Assembly: GCF_001557235.1 (NCBI RefSeq)
Contig: NZ_LSJI01000230.1
Coordinates: forward strand, 1-64,000
From: Phenylobacterium sp. CCH9-H3
GTDB lineage: Bacteria; Pseudomonadota; Alphaproteobacteria; Caulobacterales; Caulobacteraceae
Direction of reading: 5' to 3'
Length of the DNA: 64,000 bases
How positions within the stretch are numbered: the stretch's first letter is position 1; each line of letters begins with the position of its first letter. The notes beneath the pieces were generated by a model that was given only the letters and a program-made list of their open reading frames with translations, was not told the origin of the DNA and searched no databases. This document shows positions 20,709-30,807 of this stretch, in pieces. The position numbers were made by a program, and so were the translations under genes.

Positions 20709-21799
20709 GTGCGTGATCCCGCCGGCACATGGCGGTCGAACCAGGCCTTCAGTCCAGCGAGCTCCGGGTCGGCCAGGCAGCGATCCAGATAGGTCCACAG
20801 GCGCGGCATGAAGGCGGCGTAGCGGGGCTTTGCGTCGCGTGTCACCAGCCGGGCGAAGATTCCGATGATCCGCGAGACGTTGAGCGCGCCCAGGGCGTGA
20901 TAGTCGGCCAGGAACTGCGCGCGATCCAGGTCCGGCCGCAGGGCGAAATAGCGGGCGAGCGACCGCGCCTCGAGATCGGCCGACACGTCCCGGCGCGCGT
21001 CGTGCAGCAGCATGGACATGTCCCAGGCCGGATGGGCCTTCAGCGCGTCCTGGAAGTCCAGCAGGCCCACGCGGGCCGCGCCCTCGCGGACCGGAAGCCA
21101 GATGAGGTTTTCGGCGTGGTAGTCCCGGTGGCAGAACACCCGGGCGCCGTCCTCGCCCCGCCGGCGGATGGGCGCCCAGATCGCCTCCCACGCCGCGGCC
21201 GCCTCGGCGTCGAATGACAGCTCCGGCTTCAGCTTGGGCAGCCACTCCAGGATGATCTCGCCGCCGGTCTTCAGCGCCAGGTCGTCGTAGGTCAGCAACG
21301 GCCAGGCGGCGCCGTCATAGGTCAGCACAGGCGGCGGCTCGACCTGGTGCATGCGGACCAGGGCGCTGATGGCGTCGTCGTAGAGCGGCGCCTCGTCCTG
21401 CCCCTGTTCGATCAGGCGGGCATAGAGGTCGTCGCCCAGGTCCTCCAGCACGGCCAGGCCGCGGGCGGCGTCGGCATGCAGGATCGCAGGCGCCGAGAGG
21501 CCCTGTTCGCGCAGCCAGCCGGCCGTGGCGATGAAGGCGTCGACGCGGCCCGCCGCCAGCCGGGCAAGGGCGTTGTAGCCCAGGGTTTGGCGCTCCTCGG
21601 GCGTGGCCCCCGGGGGGCAGGGCGAGGTTTCCACCGACGGCGGCTGGTCCATGAAGATGAGCGTGCGGTCGGCCAGATGCAGCCGCTCGTAGCGCCGCGT
21701 GGAGGCGTCGCCGGTCAGCGGTTCGCGCCGCACCGACCCCAGGCCGGCGGCCTGCAGGAACGCCGCCTTTTCCGCCTCGCGCTCAGAGCTCAAGTCCAC
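20705..21799 (-). CDS. amgK: Aminoglycoside phosphotransferase-family kinase, AmgK-like
   Basis: A 364-aa APH-fold kinase. The catalytic loop is VFCHRDYHAENLIWLP and the metal-binding LLDFQDALKAHPAWDM follows, matching the AmgK anomeric kinases that make MurNAc-1-P or GlcNAc-1-P. Start GTG 21799 overlaps the end of tsaE by 17 nt. Adjacent MurU supports the recycling assignment. Exact sugar specificity cannot be read from sequence. Confidence 0.8.
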   Translation of the reverse strand: MDLSSEREAEKAAFLQAAGLGSVRREPLTGDASTRRYERLHLADRTLIFMDQPPSVETSPCPPGATPEERQTLGYNALARLAAGRVDAFIATAGWLREQGLSAPAILHADAARGLAVLEDLGDDLYARLIEQGQDEAPLYDDAISALVRMHQVEPPPVLTYDGAAWPLLTYDDLALKTGGEIILEWLPKLKPELSFDAEAAAAWEAIWAPIRRRGEDGARVFCHRDYHAENLIWLPVREGAARVGLLDFQDALKAHPAWDMSMLLHDARRDVSADLEARSLARYFALRPDLDRAQFLADYHALGALNVSRIIGIFARLVTRDAKPRYAAFMPRLWTYLDRCLADPELAGLKAWFDRHVPAGSRT

Positions 21800-22226
21800 G
21801 TCCTTCCCAGGCGCCGTGCGGGGTGAGCCGCGCGCGGCGCGCGCCTGCGTCTTCGGTCAGTTCGATCTCTACGTCGAGTCGGTCGGGGGGCAGCCGGCCC
21901 TCCAGCCGCTGCGGCCATTCGATCACCGCCGCGCCGGCGTCCAGCGCCTCGTCCAGGCCGATCTCGTAGGCCTCGTCCGGATCGCTGAGGCGATAAAGGT
22001 CGAAATGGGCGACCGGCAGGCGGGGGCCTTCGTAGAACTGCACGAGGGTGAAGGTGGGCGAAGGCACCTCCTCGTCCGGCGTGGTCAGGGCCCGCACCAG
22101 GGCCCGCGCCAGGGTGGACTTGCCCGCGCCGAGAGGGCCCGACAGGCACACCGCCTCGCCCGACCGCAGGGCCGCCGCGATGGCCGCGCCCAGGCGCGCG
22201 GTGGCCGCCTCGTCCGGCAGGTTCAT
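21783..22226 (-). CDS. tsaE: tRNA N6-threonylcarbamoyladenosine synthesis ATPase TsaE
   Basis: A 147-aa P-loop protein required with TsaB, TsaC and TsaD for t6A37 modification of ANN-decoding tRNAs. Walker A is LSGPLGAGKSTLARAL (about 29-44), followed by EVPSPTFTLVQFY and HFDLYRLSDPDE, both family hallmarks. It overlaps its neighbours on both sides. The tsaE-amgK-murU order is a recurring alphaproteobacterial cluster. Confidence 0.95.
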   Translation of the reverse strand: MNLPDEAATARLGAAIAAALRSGEAVCLSGPLGAGKSTLARALVRALTTPDEEVPSPTFTLVQFYEGPRLPVAHFDLYRLSDPDEAYEIGLDEALDAGAAVIEWPQRLEGRLPPDRLDVEIELTEDAGARRARLTPHGAWEGRGLEL

Positions 22227-23095
22227 GCGAACGCCAGGTCCGGATCAGCCGGCAGTTCGCGCTCCACATAGGTCTTCAGCCGCCCCGTGACCGTGGCGGC
22301 GTCGCCGTCCAGCGCCGACGGCGGAATCGGCTGGCCGACGATGAGCTGGAAGCCGCGGCCGCGCTTGTTCAGCAGCTCGTGGAAGAGGGTGATGTCCCGC
22401 AGCTCGTGCGAGAGCCCGTGGAAGAAGTGGAACATCGCCGACCAGGGCCCGCTCAGGTGGACCGGCACGATCGGCGCCTCGTGCCGCGCCGCGATCGAAA
22501 CCGCCGAGGCCATCCACTCCGGATCGGCCAGCGAGCCGTCGGCCTGTTTGCGCGCCAGGCGGCCGGCGGGAAAGATCACCAGGCAGCGTTCGGCGGCCAT
22601 GGCCTCCCGGGTCTGGACCAGGGTGGCGCGCATCCGCTCGCGGGTGCGCTTGGCCTCGACCCATTCCACCGGGATCAGCACCTCGTCGAAGCGCGGCGCG
22701 ACCCGGTGGGCGTCGCTGTTGGCGTAGAAACAGATGTCGGGCCGCAGCGCTTTCAGGGCGTCGAACACCGCGACCCCGTCGGCGATTCCGGTGGGATGGT
22801 TGCAGACCACCACACAGCGTCCCGTGGCCGGCGTCCGCTCGAGACCCCGGGCCGAGACCTTCAGCGCCAGCAGGTCGGACACATGGTCGAGGGCCGCGCG
22901 CCCGGGCAGGGGCGCGATGGCGTCGGCCATGCGCACGGCCTTGGCGTAGTCGAGCATGGCGTACAGCAGCGGCCGGGCCACCGGCCACACCGGGCTGGCC
23001 GCCAGCTTCGGGGCCCGCTCGGCGATCAGGATATCGACGATGTGGTCGTGGCGGCCCGCAGTGCGCACCGCGCCGGCCGGGGTGGCGAGCGTCAT
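22223..23095 (-). CDS. PlsC-like lysophospholipid acyltransferase family protein
   Basis: About 290 aa. The acyltransferase motif appears as CNHPTGIADG, the variant spacing of the HX4D box seen in the hemolysin-like branch. The second block is EVLIPVEWVEAKRTRERM and the third LVIFPAGRLARKQADGS. It is probably a membrane-associated glycerolipid or ornithine-lipid acyltransferase. An ATG at 23095 is used; an in-frame TTG at 23131 just after pgi would add 12 residues, and neither start has a clear ribosome site. It overlaps tsaE by 4 nt. Confidence 0.78.
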   Translation of the reverse strand: MTLATPAGAVRTAGRHDHIVDILIAERAPKLAASPVWPVARPLLYAMLDYAKAVRMADAIAPLPGRAALDHVSDLLALKVSARGLERTPATGRCVVVCNHPTGIADGVAVFDALKALRPDICFYANSDAHRVAPRFDEVLIPVEWVEAKRTRERMRATLVQTREAMAAERCLVIFPAGRLARKQADGSLADPEWMASAVSIAARHEAPIVPVHLSGPWSAMFHFFHGLSHELRDITLFHELLNKRGRGFQLIVGQPIPPSALDGDAATVTGRLKTYVERELPADPDLAFA

Positions 23096-23132
23096 CGCGT
23101 CAGGATGGACCGCTGCGCCCGGCGCGAGCAAG

Positions 23133-24749
23133 TCAGGCGCGCAGCCGGGCGATCAGGGCGGCGGTGGAGGGGTCGTGGGCCCCGGCGGGGCCGCCTTCAA
23201 GCTCGCCCAGCACGCGGGTCGCCAGGGTCTTGCCCAGCTCCACGCCCCACTGGTCGAAGCTGTTGATCCCCCACAGCACGCCCTCGACGAAGGTCTTGTG
23301 CTCGTAGAGGGCGACCAGGGCGCCCATCCGCTCCGGGTCCAGCCGGTCCAGCAGGATGAAGCTGGAGGGCCGGTCGCCGGGGAAGGTGCGCTGGGGCGCC
23401 AGGGCGTCGATCTCGGCGGCGGACTTGCCCGCGGCGGTCAGTTCGGCGCGGACGTCGGCCTCGGTGCGACCCACCAGCAGCGCCTCGGCCTGGGCCACCG
23501 CATTGGCCAGCAGCTTGGTCTGGGCGGCCGGATCGCCCTCGGAGCCCTGGGCCACCGCCAGGATGTCCACCGGGACCACGTCGGTGCCCTGGTGCAGGAG
23601 CTGGAAGAAGGCGTGCTGGCCGTTGGTGCCCGCATCGCCGAACACGCTGGCGGCGGTGGGATGGGCCACCGGCTGGCCGGTCGCGGTCACCCGCTTGCCG
23701 TTCGATTCCATCTCAAGCTGCTGCAGGAAGGCGGCGAACAGGCGCAGGCGCTGGGCGTAGGGCACCACCGCCCGGATCGAACGGCCCAGGCCGTTGCGGT
23801 TGAACACGTGGGCCAGGGCCAGCAGCACGGGGGCGTTGGCGGCCAGCGGCGCGGACTGGAAGTGCTCGTCCATGGCCCGGGCGCCGGCCAGCATCCGGGC
23901 GAAGATGTCGTAGCCCAGGGCCACGGCGCAGGACAGGCCCACCGACGACCAGATCGAATAGCGGCCGCCCACCCAGTCCCAGAAGCCGAACACCTGGTCG
24001 GCCGGCACGCCGAAGGCCTGCGCCTTGTCGGGCGCGGCGGAAACCGCCACGAGGTGGCTGTCCGAGGCGGTCCCCAGGCTGTCGCGCAGCCAGGCGCGCG
24101 CGGCCTCGGCGTTGGTCAGGGTCTCCAGGGTGGTGAAGGTCTTGGAGGCGGTGACGACCATCGTCTCGGCGGGATCCAGCCCGGTCAGCGCCTGGGCGAG
24201 CTCCGCCGGATCGACGTTGGCCACGAAGCGCAGCTCGATCTGCGGATCCAGCGGCTTGAGCGCCTCCCACACCAGCCGCGGCCCCAGGTCGGAGCCGCCG
24301 ATGCCGATGTGCACGATGGCCCGGAATGGCTTGCCCGTGGCGCCCGTCTTCGCGCCCGACCGGACGGCGTCGGCGAAAGCGGCCATGGCGGCCCGGGTGG
24401 TCTCCACGTCGGCGGAGACCGGCTGGCCGTCGGCCCGGAAGTCCGCGCCCTGCGGCGCGCGCAACGCCATGTGCAGGGCCGGGCGGCCCTCGGACGCGTT
24501 GACGATCTCCCCGGCGAACAGGCGACCCCGCGCGGCCTCGATCCCGGACGCCTCGGCCAGGGACAGCATCGTCTCGAGATCGGCCAGCGACCAAGGGTGC
24601 TTCGACAGGTCCAGCTCGAGCCCCGCGGCGGACAGGGTCAGCCGCGCCAGCCGGTCGGGCTCGGCCGCGAACAGGCCTGCGATGCGCCGGTCGCGCGCGG
24701 CCTCGGCGGCCTTGGAAAGGGCCGCCCAGGCGGCGTCGGACTTGGACAA
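23133..24749 (-). CDS. pgi: Glucose-6-phosphate isomerase
   Basis: This 538-aa enzyme interconverts glucose-6-P and fructose-6-P. The phosphate-binding GIGGSDLGP and VTASKTFTT segments, the catalytic-glutamate region QLEMESNGK, and the C-terminal SFDQWGVELGK signature are intact. It starts at TTG 24749 with GAGAGG upstream. It is followed closely by the acyltransferase gene. Confidence 0.96.
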   Translation of the reverse strand: MSKSDAAWAALSKAAEAARDRRIAGLFAAEPDRLARLTLSAAGLELDLSKHPWSLADLETMLSLAEASGIEAARGRLFAGEIVNASEGRPALHMALRAPQGADFRADGQPVSADVETTRAAMAAFADAVRSGAKTGATGKPFRAIVHIGIGGSDLGPRLVWEALKPLDPQIELRFVANVDPAELAQALTGLDPAETMVVTASKTFTTLETLTNAEAARAWLRDSLGTASDSHLVAVSAAPDKAQAFGVPADQVFGFWDWVGGRYSIWSSVGLSCAVALGYDIFARMLAGARAMDEHFQSAPLAANAPVLLALAHVFNRNGLGRSIRAVVPYAQRLRLFAAFLQQLEMESNGKRVTATGQPVAHPTAASVFGDAGTNGQHAFFQLLHQGTDVVPVDILAVAQGSEGDPAAQTKLLANAVAQAEALLVGRTEADVRAELTAAGKSAAEIDALAPQRTFPGDRPSSFILLDRLDPERMGALVALYEHKTFVEGVLWGINSFDQWGVELGKTLATRVLGELEGGPAGAHDPSTAALIARLRA

Positions 24750-24759
24750 GGATACCTCT

Positions 24760-25371
<612 letters not shown>

Positions 25372-25398
25372 GGTTGCGGCTCCTTCGGGGGAAAGGGG

Positions 25399-27525
25399 TC
25401 AGCTGGTCCTGCCGGCGGCGTCCAGGGCCTTGACCACCACGCCTTCGGTCAGGATCGACGGCAGGATAGCGGGCTCGCCGCCCTTCGCGCCATACACGAG
25501 ATAGAGCGGCACGCCGGCGCGGCCGAACCTGGCGAGCTCAGCGGCGATGACCGCGTCGCGTTTGGTCCAGTCGGCCTTGAGGTAGACGGCGTTGTTCCGC
25601 GCCAGGGCTTCGGACACGGCCTTGGTGGAGAGCGCGGTCCGGTCGTTCACCTGGCAGCTCACGCACCAGGCGGCCGTGTAGTTCACCAGCACCGGGCGGC
25701 CCTCGGCTTGCAGGGCGGCCAGCCGTTCGGGCGTGTACGCCTCGTCGTCCAGCTTGGCCTCGCCGGAGGACTGGGCGGCGTCGGCGATGGCGTAGGCGGG
25801 CCAGAGCGCGCCGCCGACCACCGCAACGGCGCCGACGACGGTCGCAGCGGCGGCGAGGCCGACGTGCCGGCCCCCGATGGCGTGCTGGCGTTGAGCGGCT
25901 CCGGCGATCCAGGCGGCGAGGGCCAGCAGGACGGCCGCGCCGAGGATCCGCGGCACGGCGTCCGGACCCACCTGCACGGTCAGCACCCAGACCAGCCAGG
26001 CGACGGCGCCGTACATCGGGAAGGCCAGGGCCTTCTTGAAGATGTCCATCCAGGGGCCCGGCCGAGGAAGGCGCGACAGCAGGCCGGGGACGAAGGCCAC
26101 CGCCACGAAGGGCAGGGCGAAGCCGATCGCCAGCGCCAGGAAGACGACGAGGGCGGCGACAGGCGGCTGGGTCAGGGCCCAACCCAAGGCCGGCCCCATG
26201 AAGGGCGCCGTGCAGGGCGCCGCGACGACCACGGCCAGGACGCCCGTGAAGAACGAACCCGCCAGGCCGCCCCGCGAGGCCAGGCCGGTCCCGACGCCTT
26301 GCAGCGATGTCCCGATCTCGAAGACGCCGGAGAGGTTCAGGCCCACCAGCAGCATGAGGAGCGCCAGGGTCGCGACGACCGGCGGGTCCTGGAGCTGGAA
26401 GCCCCAGCCCACTGCCGAGCCCGCGGCCCTGAACGCGATCAGGATCGCGGCGAGCCCGAGGAAGGTCACCAGGACCCCAGCGCCGAACGCCAGCCCCTGA
26501 CGGCGCGCCTCGGCCTGCTCGCCGCCGTGGCCCGCCAGGGAGGCGGCCTTCATGGCCAGCACCGGGAAGACGCAGGGCATCAGGTTCAGGATCAGCCCGC
26601 CCAGCAGGGCGAAGAAGGCGGCGGAGGCGAGGCCGAGGTTGGCCGCCCCGGCCGGCGCAGCCAGCTTCACGGGCGGCGGTCCAAGCCCGGCGGCCGCGGC
26701 GGGCAGCGGCCCGGGTGCGGCCGTGACCTCATAGGCCTTGTCCGCCACGACGAGCACGCCCGCCAGGTCCTTGGGCGGCGTCGGCGACTGGAAGTCGTAG
26801 CCGGCGACGATCGAGAGGGTCAGGCCTTCGGGCCCGCGCTCGATCGCCTGGGGCTTGGCGTGGTCGATGGCCGTGCCGGAGAAGGGGTAGAAATAGGCGT
26901 CGGCCATGTCCGCGCCCTTCAGCGCCGCGCCCGTGATCGCCAGCTTCACCGCCTGCCCCTGCGCTTCGAACGCACCGGTCAGGCCGGCGGGCTTCGGCGC
27001 CTCGGCGAGCGTTTTGGCGATCGCAGAGCCCCACCTCGGGTCGGCCGGCGCGGGTCCGTCGGTGACCGGCAGCGACAGCGTGAGCGCGGCGCTCTCGGGG
27101 ATGCAGATGTCGGCGCAGACGAGGAAGTCGGCCTTGGCCTGCAGCGACACCGTCGAGCCCGGCGTGGCGCTGGCCGGCGCCGTCAGCGCCATCGGCAGCA
27201 GCACCTCGTCCTTGTAGCCATAGTTGGTCAGCGGCCCCAGCGGCAGGCGGTGCGGCGCGGGCCAGGTGAAGCCGGATGCGGTCCAGCCGGCCGGCAGGGT
27301 CCACGCGATCTTGGTGGCCTCGCCGCTGTCGCCGGGGTTTCGCCAATAGGTATGCCAGCCGGACTGGATCTTCTGGCGCAGGGCGACGTGGATCGTCTGT
27401 CCGGGCGCGATCCCCTGCGCCGCCGGGACGAGCTCGGCCGTCAGGTGGCCGGTGTTCACCGGCTGCGCGGCCGCGACGCTCGAAATGGCGAGGGCGAACA
27501 GGCCGCCCAGCAGGAACCGCATCAT
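25399..27525 (-). CDS. scsB: ScsB-type transmembrane thiol-disulfide electron transporter (DsbD superfamily)
   Basis: About 708 aa in three parts. After a signal peptide comes a periplasmic beta-rich domain with a Cys pair in FLVCADICIPE. A polytopic DsbD/CcdA core follows, with MPCVFPVLAMK and AAPCTAPFMG supplying the two membrane cysteines. The C-terminal thioredoxin domain has AWCVSC. It carries reducing power from cytoplasmic thioredoxin to the periplasm. Tandem ATGs at 27525 and 27522 follow GAGG; the second has better spacing. The large N-terminal domain favours ScsB over DsbD. Confidence 0.82.
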   Translation of the reverse strand: MMRFLLGGLFALAISSVAAAQPVNTGHLTAELVPAAQGIAPGQTIHVALRQKIQSGWHTYWRNPGDSGEATKIAWTLPAGWTASGFTWPAPHRLPLGPLTNYGYKDEVLLPMALTAPASATPGSTVSLQAKADFLVCADICIPESAALTLSLPVTDGPAPADPRWGSAIAKTLAEAPKPAGLTGAFEAQGQAVKLAITGAALKGADMADAYFYPFSGTAIDHAKPQAIERGPEGLTLSIVAGYDFQSPTPPKDLAGVLVVADKAYEVTAAPGPLPAAAAGLGPPPVKLAAPAGAANLGLASAAFFALLGGLILNLMPCVFPVLAMKAASLAGHGGEQAEARRQGLAFGAGVLVTFLGLAAILIAFRAAGSAVGWGFQLQDPPVVATLALLMLLVGLNLSGVFEIGTSLQGVGTGLASRGGLAGSFFTGVLAVVVAAPCTAPFMGPALGWALTQPPVAALVVFLALAIGFALPFVAVAFVPGLLSRLPRPGPWMDIFKKALAFPMYGAVAWLVWVLTVQVGPDAVPRILGAAVLLALAAWIAGAAQRQHAIGGRHVGLAAAATVVGAVAVVGGALWPAYAIADAAQSSGEAKLDDEAYTPERLAALQAEGRPVLVNYTAAWCVSCQVNDRTALSTKAVSEALARNNAVYLKADWTKRDAVIAAELARFGRAGVPLYLVYGAKGGEPAILPSILTEGVVVKALDAAGRTS

Positions 27526-27652
27526 GACCTCAAGCTGCGCCGGTCTTGTGGGCGCTATATGGCGGGCTTGTGTCGCGCGCGCAAAGCGGGCTCGACTTCG
27601 GGGCCTCCCGGGCCATGATCGGGAATCAGGTTCGCTGACGCAAGGAGTCCAG

Positions 27653-28045
27653 GTGCCCGCCTCGTTCGACGACATCGAGATCGGCCAGGTGGCCTCGCTG
27701 GGCGCCTGCGGCGTCGACCCCGCCGCGCTGGAGGTCTTCGTCGCCGCGTTCACGCCCGGCTGGGCGCTGGACCGGGGCGCGCCCGACGCCATGGTCTACG
27801 CCATCTGGGCGAAGCTGGACGCCGTGGCCGCCACGGATTGGCCCCAGACCAAGCGCCTGGGCGTCGATGCGCTGCGCTGGATGCGCAACCCGCCGGCGGG
27901 CGAACTGCTGCGCGGCCGGATGACCGTGATGGCCAAGGACCCGGTGGGCGACGACAAGGGCATCGTCATCGCCCAGCACGACCTGCTCGACGAGGCGGGC
28001 CGGCTGGTCTTCAGCTGCCTGACCCGGAGCGTGTTCCAGCGGTAG
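27653..28045 (+). CDS. Hot-dog fold thioesterase/dehydratase-like protein
   Basis: A 130-aa protein starting at GTG 27653 with AAGGAG 6 nt upstream. Its beginning (ASFDDIEIGQVASLG) and end resemble MaoC-type acyl dehydratases, a hot-dog fold acting on acyl-CoA. The usual catalytic Asp/His pair is not obvious, so enzyme activity is uncertain. It is divergent from scsB, with about 127 nt for both promoters. Confidence 0.75.
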   Translation: MPASFDDIEIGQVASLGACGVDPAALEVFVAAFTPGWALDRGAPDAMVYAIWAKLDAVAATDWPQTKRLGVDALRWMRNPPAGELLRGRMTVMAKDPVGDDKGIVIAQHDLLDEAGRLVFSCLTRSVFQR

Positions 28046-28128
28046 CGGATCGCTGCTCCCGCCGGCGAGCTCGCGAATCGAAAGGGGCCCCGCCTTTTGA
28101 GCGAAAGCCCCCTCCGGCGCTGCGCGCC

Positions 28129-28150
28129 ACCTCCCCCGCAGCGAGGAATC
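28129..28150. repeat. REP-like C-rich/G-rich intergenic element (degenerate copy)
   Basis: The stretch CCTCCCCCGCAGCGAGGAA between the hot-dog gene and sapC resembles the perfect palindrome at 48039-48063, with the right arm damaged. Similar short palindromes are scattered in Caulobacterales genomes between convergent genes, where they may act as terminators. Confidence 0.45.
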
Positions 28151-28157
28151 GTCGTTC

Positions 28158-28955
28158 TTAAGCGTTCGCCGCTTGCGGCTGCTGCGCGGCCTTGGTGAGC
28201 GCCAGGGCGATCATGCGGTCCCAGCCCACCAGGCTATGCATGTGAGCGTAGATCTGGCCCAGGGCGCCGTTGTCGCGCAGCTCGATGAATTTGTCCTTGG
28301 GCAGGGCGTTCAGCTTCTCCTCCGAGACGCCGAAGTACTCGGCGATCTTCTGGGTCTCGCCGGCGGTGCCGTCCGGGTTGGCCGGGGTGAAGGTGGCTTC
28401 CTTGGTCTCGAACAGGTCCAGGTCCTTGAGGATCTGGACGAAGCTGACCGTACGCTGACGCTCGACCTCGAAGTTGTTGCAGAACTCGATGCAGTTCTTC
28501 GTGTACTCGGTCGGCTCGCCCTTCTCGTCGAAGAAGGCCATGTCGTAGCCCTTGTCGACGATGAACTCGGCGTTGCGGTCGATGCAGAGAACCATCTGGT
28601 TGTTCGCCTCGTCGTTGGCGAACACGAACGGGTAACGGCGCACGTAGGCCGGGATGTAGATGCCGCTCTCGAACGTGCCGTCGTCCTTGACGAACATGTT
28701 CTCGCCGGCGTTCAGGCCCATGACGGCGATCGGCAGCTTCTCGTCGCCCACGAAGATGATCGGGCCGGTCACAGCGGCCAGCGGGAACTCGCCCACCGTC
28801 AGCGGGATGGCGTGGCCGGTCTTGGCGAACTTGAACGGACCGTCCATCCGCTTCACGCCGATCTTGCCGTGCAGCTCCTTCGCCAGAGGCTCGGGCTTGG
28901 AATAGAACAGGACGTTGCCGGAGAGCTGGCCGGGCGGCATCGGTTGGGTCGCCAT
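28158..28955 (-). CDS. SapC family protein
   Basis: A 265-aa protein of the SapC family (named after a gene near an S-layer locus). ATG 28955 has GAAGG upstream. It contains KIGVKRMDGPFKFAK, a YVRRYPFVFAND block, an acidic central segment and a C-terminal helix with IELRDNGALGQIYAHMHSLVGWDRM. No enzymatic motif or membrane segment is seen. Molecular function is not established. It is divergent from a MaoC-family gene. Confidence 0.85.
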   Translation of the reverse strand: MATQPMPPGQLSGNVLFYSKPEPLAKELHGKIGVKRMDGPFKFAKTGHAIPLTVGEFPLAAVTGPIIFVGDEKLPIAVMGLNAGENMFVKDDGTFESGIYIPAYVRRYPFVFANDEANNQMVLCIDRNAEFIVDKGYDMAFFDEKGEPTEYTKNCIEFCNNFEVERQRTVSFVQILKDLDLFETKEATFTPANPDGTAGETQKIAEYFGVSEEKLNALPKDKFIELRDNGALGQIYAHMHSLVGWDRMIALALTKAAQQPQAANA

Positions 28956-29137
28956 GTAGAACCTTCGAATTCGTGGAGCAGGCGCGCGCCGTCGTTCGGC
29001 TCGCGCGCCGAGGTCGCCTCCTCTAGCCGATCCCGTTACGCCGGGCAAATGCGGTGCGGCGCTTGCGCCCCCGGCCGCCAGCCCCTTCAATTGCGTCCGC
29101 ACAACAAGCCACGCGAAGACGAGGACGGGGAGACGCC

Positions 29138-30013
29138 ATGCCCATCTACTATCCGGACATCCTGGACCAGGGGACCAAGCCGCGGACCTTCCGCTATGGC
29201 GACAAGGACGTGATGCTGTACGCCCTGGGCATCGGCCTGGGCGCCGACCCGGTGAACGAGACCGAGCTGGCTTTCGTCTACGAAAAGGGCCTGAAGGTCG
29301 TGCCCACCGCCGCCACCGTCCTGGCCGGCCGCGGAACCTCCGAACCGCTGCCCACGCCGGAAGGGCATCGGCCCAGCATGCCCAACTATCTGATGCTGGT
29401 GCACGGCGAGCAGAAGGTGGAGCTGCACCGACCCCTGCCGACCGAGGGGGCCTTCACCACCGAAAGCCGCACGATCGGCGCCTATGACAAGGGCAAGGAC
29501 AAGGGCGCGGTGCTGGTCAGCCAGACCATCTGGCGCGACGAGGCGGGCGAGAAGGTCGCCACCCTCACCGGCTCCAGCTTCTGCCGCGCCGACGGCGGGT
29601 TCGGCGGCCCGGCTGAAGGCGCGCCGGAACCGCACCCGACGCCGAAACGACCCCCCGACAAGTCGGTCGACATCGCGACCCGGGAGGACCAGGCGCTCCT
29701 CTATCGCCTGAACGGCGACCGCAACCCGCTGCACTCGGACCCCGACAGCGCCAGGCGCTCGGGCTTCCCCCGCCCCATCCTGCATGGCCTGTGCACCTAC
29801 GGCATCACCTGCCGCGCTGTGCTGCAGGAGATCGTGGACTGGGAATCCGACCGGATCGCCAGCCACGAGGCCCGCTTCTCCGCGCCGGTCTTCCCAGGCG
29901 ATACGATCACCGTCGACCTCTGGGTCGATGGCCCCGTGATCTCGTTCGAGGCCCGGGTTAAGGAGCGGGGCGCGACCGTCATCAAGAACGGCAAGACCGT
30001 ACTTCGAACCTGA
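29138..30013 (+). CDS. MaoC-family (R)-specific enoyl-CoA hydratase, double hot-dog
   Basis: A 291-aa protein with two hot-dog repeats, like the peroxisomal type-2 enoyl-CoA hydratases. The second half holds the hydratase signature: ALLYRLNGDRNPLHSDP with catalytic Asp and His, then FPRPILHGLCTYGI. It hydrates trans-2-enoyl-CoA to (R)-3-hydroxyacyl-CoA. ATG 29138 follows a GGGGAGA site; the open frame extends to 29054 without homology. Confidence 0.9.
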   Translation: MPIYYPDILDQGTKPRTFRYGDKDVMLYALGIGLGADPVNETELAFVYEKGLKVVPTAATVLAGRGTSEPLPTPEGHRPSMPNYLMLVHGEQKVELHRPLPTEGAFTTESRTIGAYDKGKDKGAVLVSQTIWRDEAGEKVATLTGSSFCRADGGFGGPAEGAPEPHPTPKRPPDKSVDIATREDQALLYRLNGDRNPLHSDPDSARRSGFPRPILHGLCTYGITCRAVLQEIVDWESDRIASHEARFSAPVFPGDTITVDLWVDGPVISFEARVKERGATVIKNGKTVLRT

Positions 30014-30027
30014 ATGAGGCCTCCGCT

Positions 30028-30807
30028 TTGATCCGCCACCTCCTGACCGCCGCGGCGGTACTCGCCCTTTCCGCCTGCGCCACGGCCTCGACGCCTGGCG
30101 GGACGGCCGCTCACGCTTCCGCGGGGGCGGCGTCCGGCAAGCTGACGGGCTACTTCGGCTCCAATCCGCTGGACGGCCGGGCGATCCTCGGCCCCCCGCC
30201 GACGGTGGACTCCCCGCACGGGAGGGCGGATCGGGCGATGTTCGAGGATACCCGCAAGCTGGAGGGCTCGGCCCGCTGGAAGGCGGCGATCCAGGACAAC
30301 GACCTGTGGGGCGGCGGCGCCATCAAGCGGTTCTCATGCGCCATGGGCGTCAGCCTGGACGAGCGGCAGACGCCGCGCACGCTGCGCATTCTGGAACGCG
30401 TGGAGCTCGATGTCCGCACCGTGGGCACGCCGGCCAAGGACGCCTACGGCCGCCAGCGTCCCCTGATCGGCAACGACGCGCCCGTGTGCGTGCCGCGTGA
30501 GGACTGGATGAAGACCAACGCGTCCTATCCGTCCGGCCACGCGATGACCGCCTGGTCGTGGGCTCTGATCCTGACGGAGCTCGCGCCGGCCAAGGCCGAC
30601 CCGCTGCTGACGCTGGGCCGCGAGTCGGGCGAGAGCCGCGTGGTCTGCGGCGTGCACTTCATCTCGGACGTCGAAGCCGGCCGCACGCTGGCCGCCGGCA
30701 TGGTCGCGCGCTTGCATTCCGACCCGACGTTCGTGGCCGACATGGCCGCCGCGCGCCGGGAGCTGGCCGGGGCGAAGGCCGCGCCGGAGGGATGCTCGGC
30801 GAGCTAG
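30028..30807 (+). CDS. Class A nonspecific acid phosphatase lipoprotein (PAP2 superfamily)
   Basis: A 259-aa exported phosphatase starting at TTG 30028. The signal ends in a lipobox (LSAC, Cys about residue 18), so it is probably lipid-anchored. The class A motif K-x6-RP ... PSGH ... SR-x5-H-x3-D is complete: KDAYGRQRP, SYPSGHAM and SRVVCGVHFISD. It hydrolyses phosphomonoesters in the periplasm. It lies 14 nt after the MaoC gene and overlaps the convergent acetyltransferase by 4 nt. Confidence 0.92.
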   Translation: MIRHLLTAAAVLALSACATASTPGGTAAHASAGAASGKLTGYFGSNPLDGRAILGPPPTVDSPHGRADRAMFEDTRKLEGSARWKAAIQDNDLWGGGAIKRFSCAMGVSLDERQTPRTLRILERVELDVRTVGTPAKDAYGRQRPLIGNDAPVCVPREDWMKTNASYPSGHAMTAWSWALILTELAPAKADPLLTLGRESGESRVVCGVHFISDVEAGRTLAAGMVARLHSDPTFVADMAAARRELAGAKAAPEGCSAS

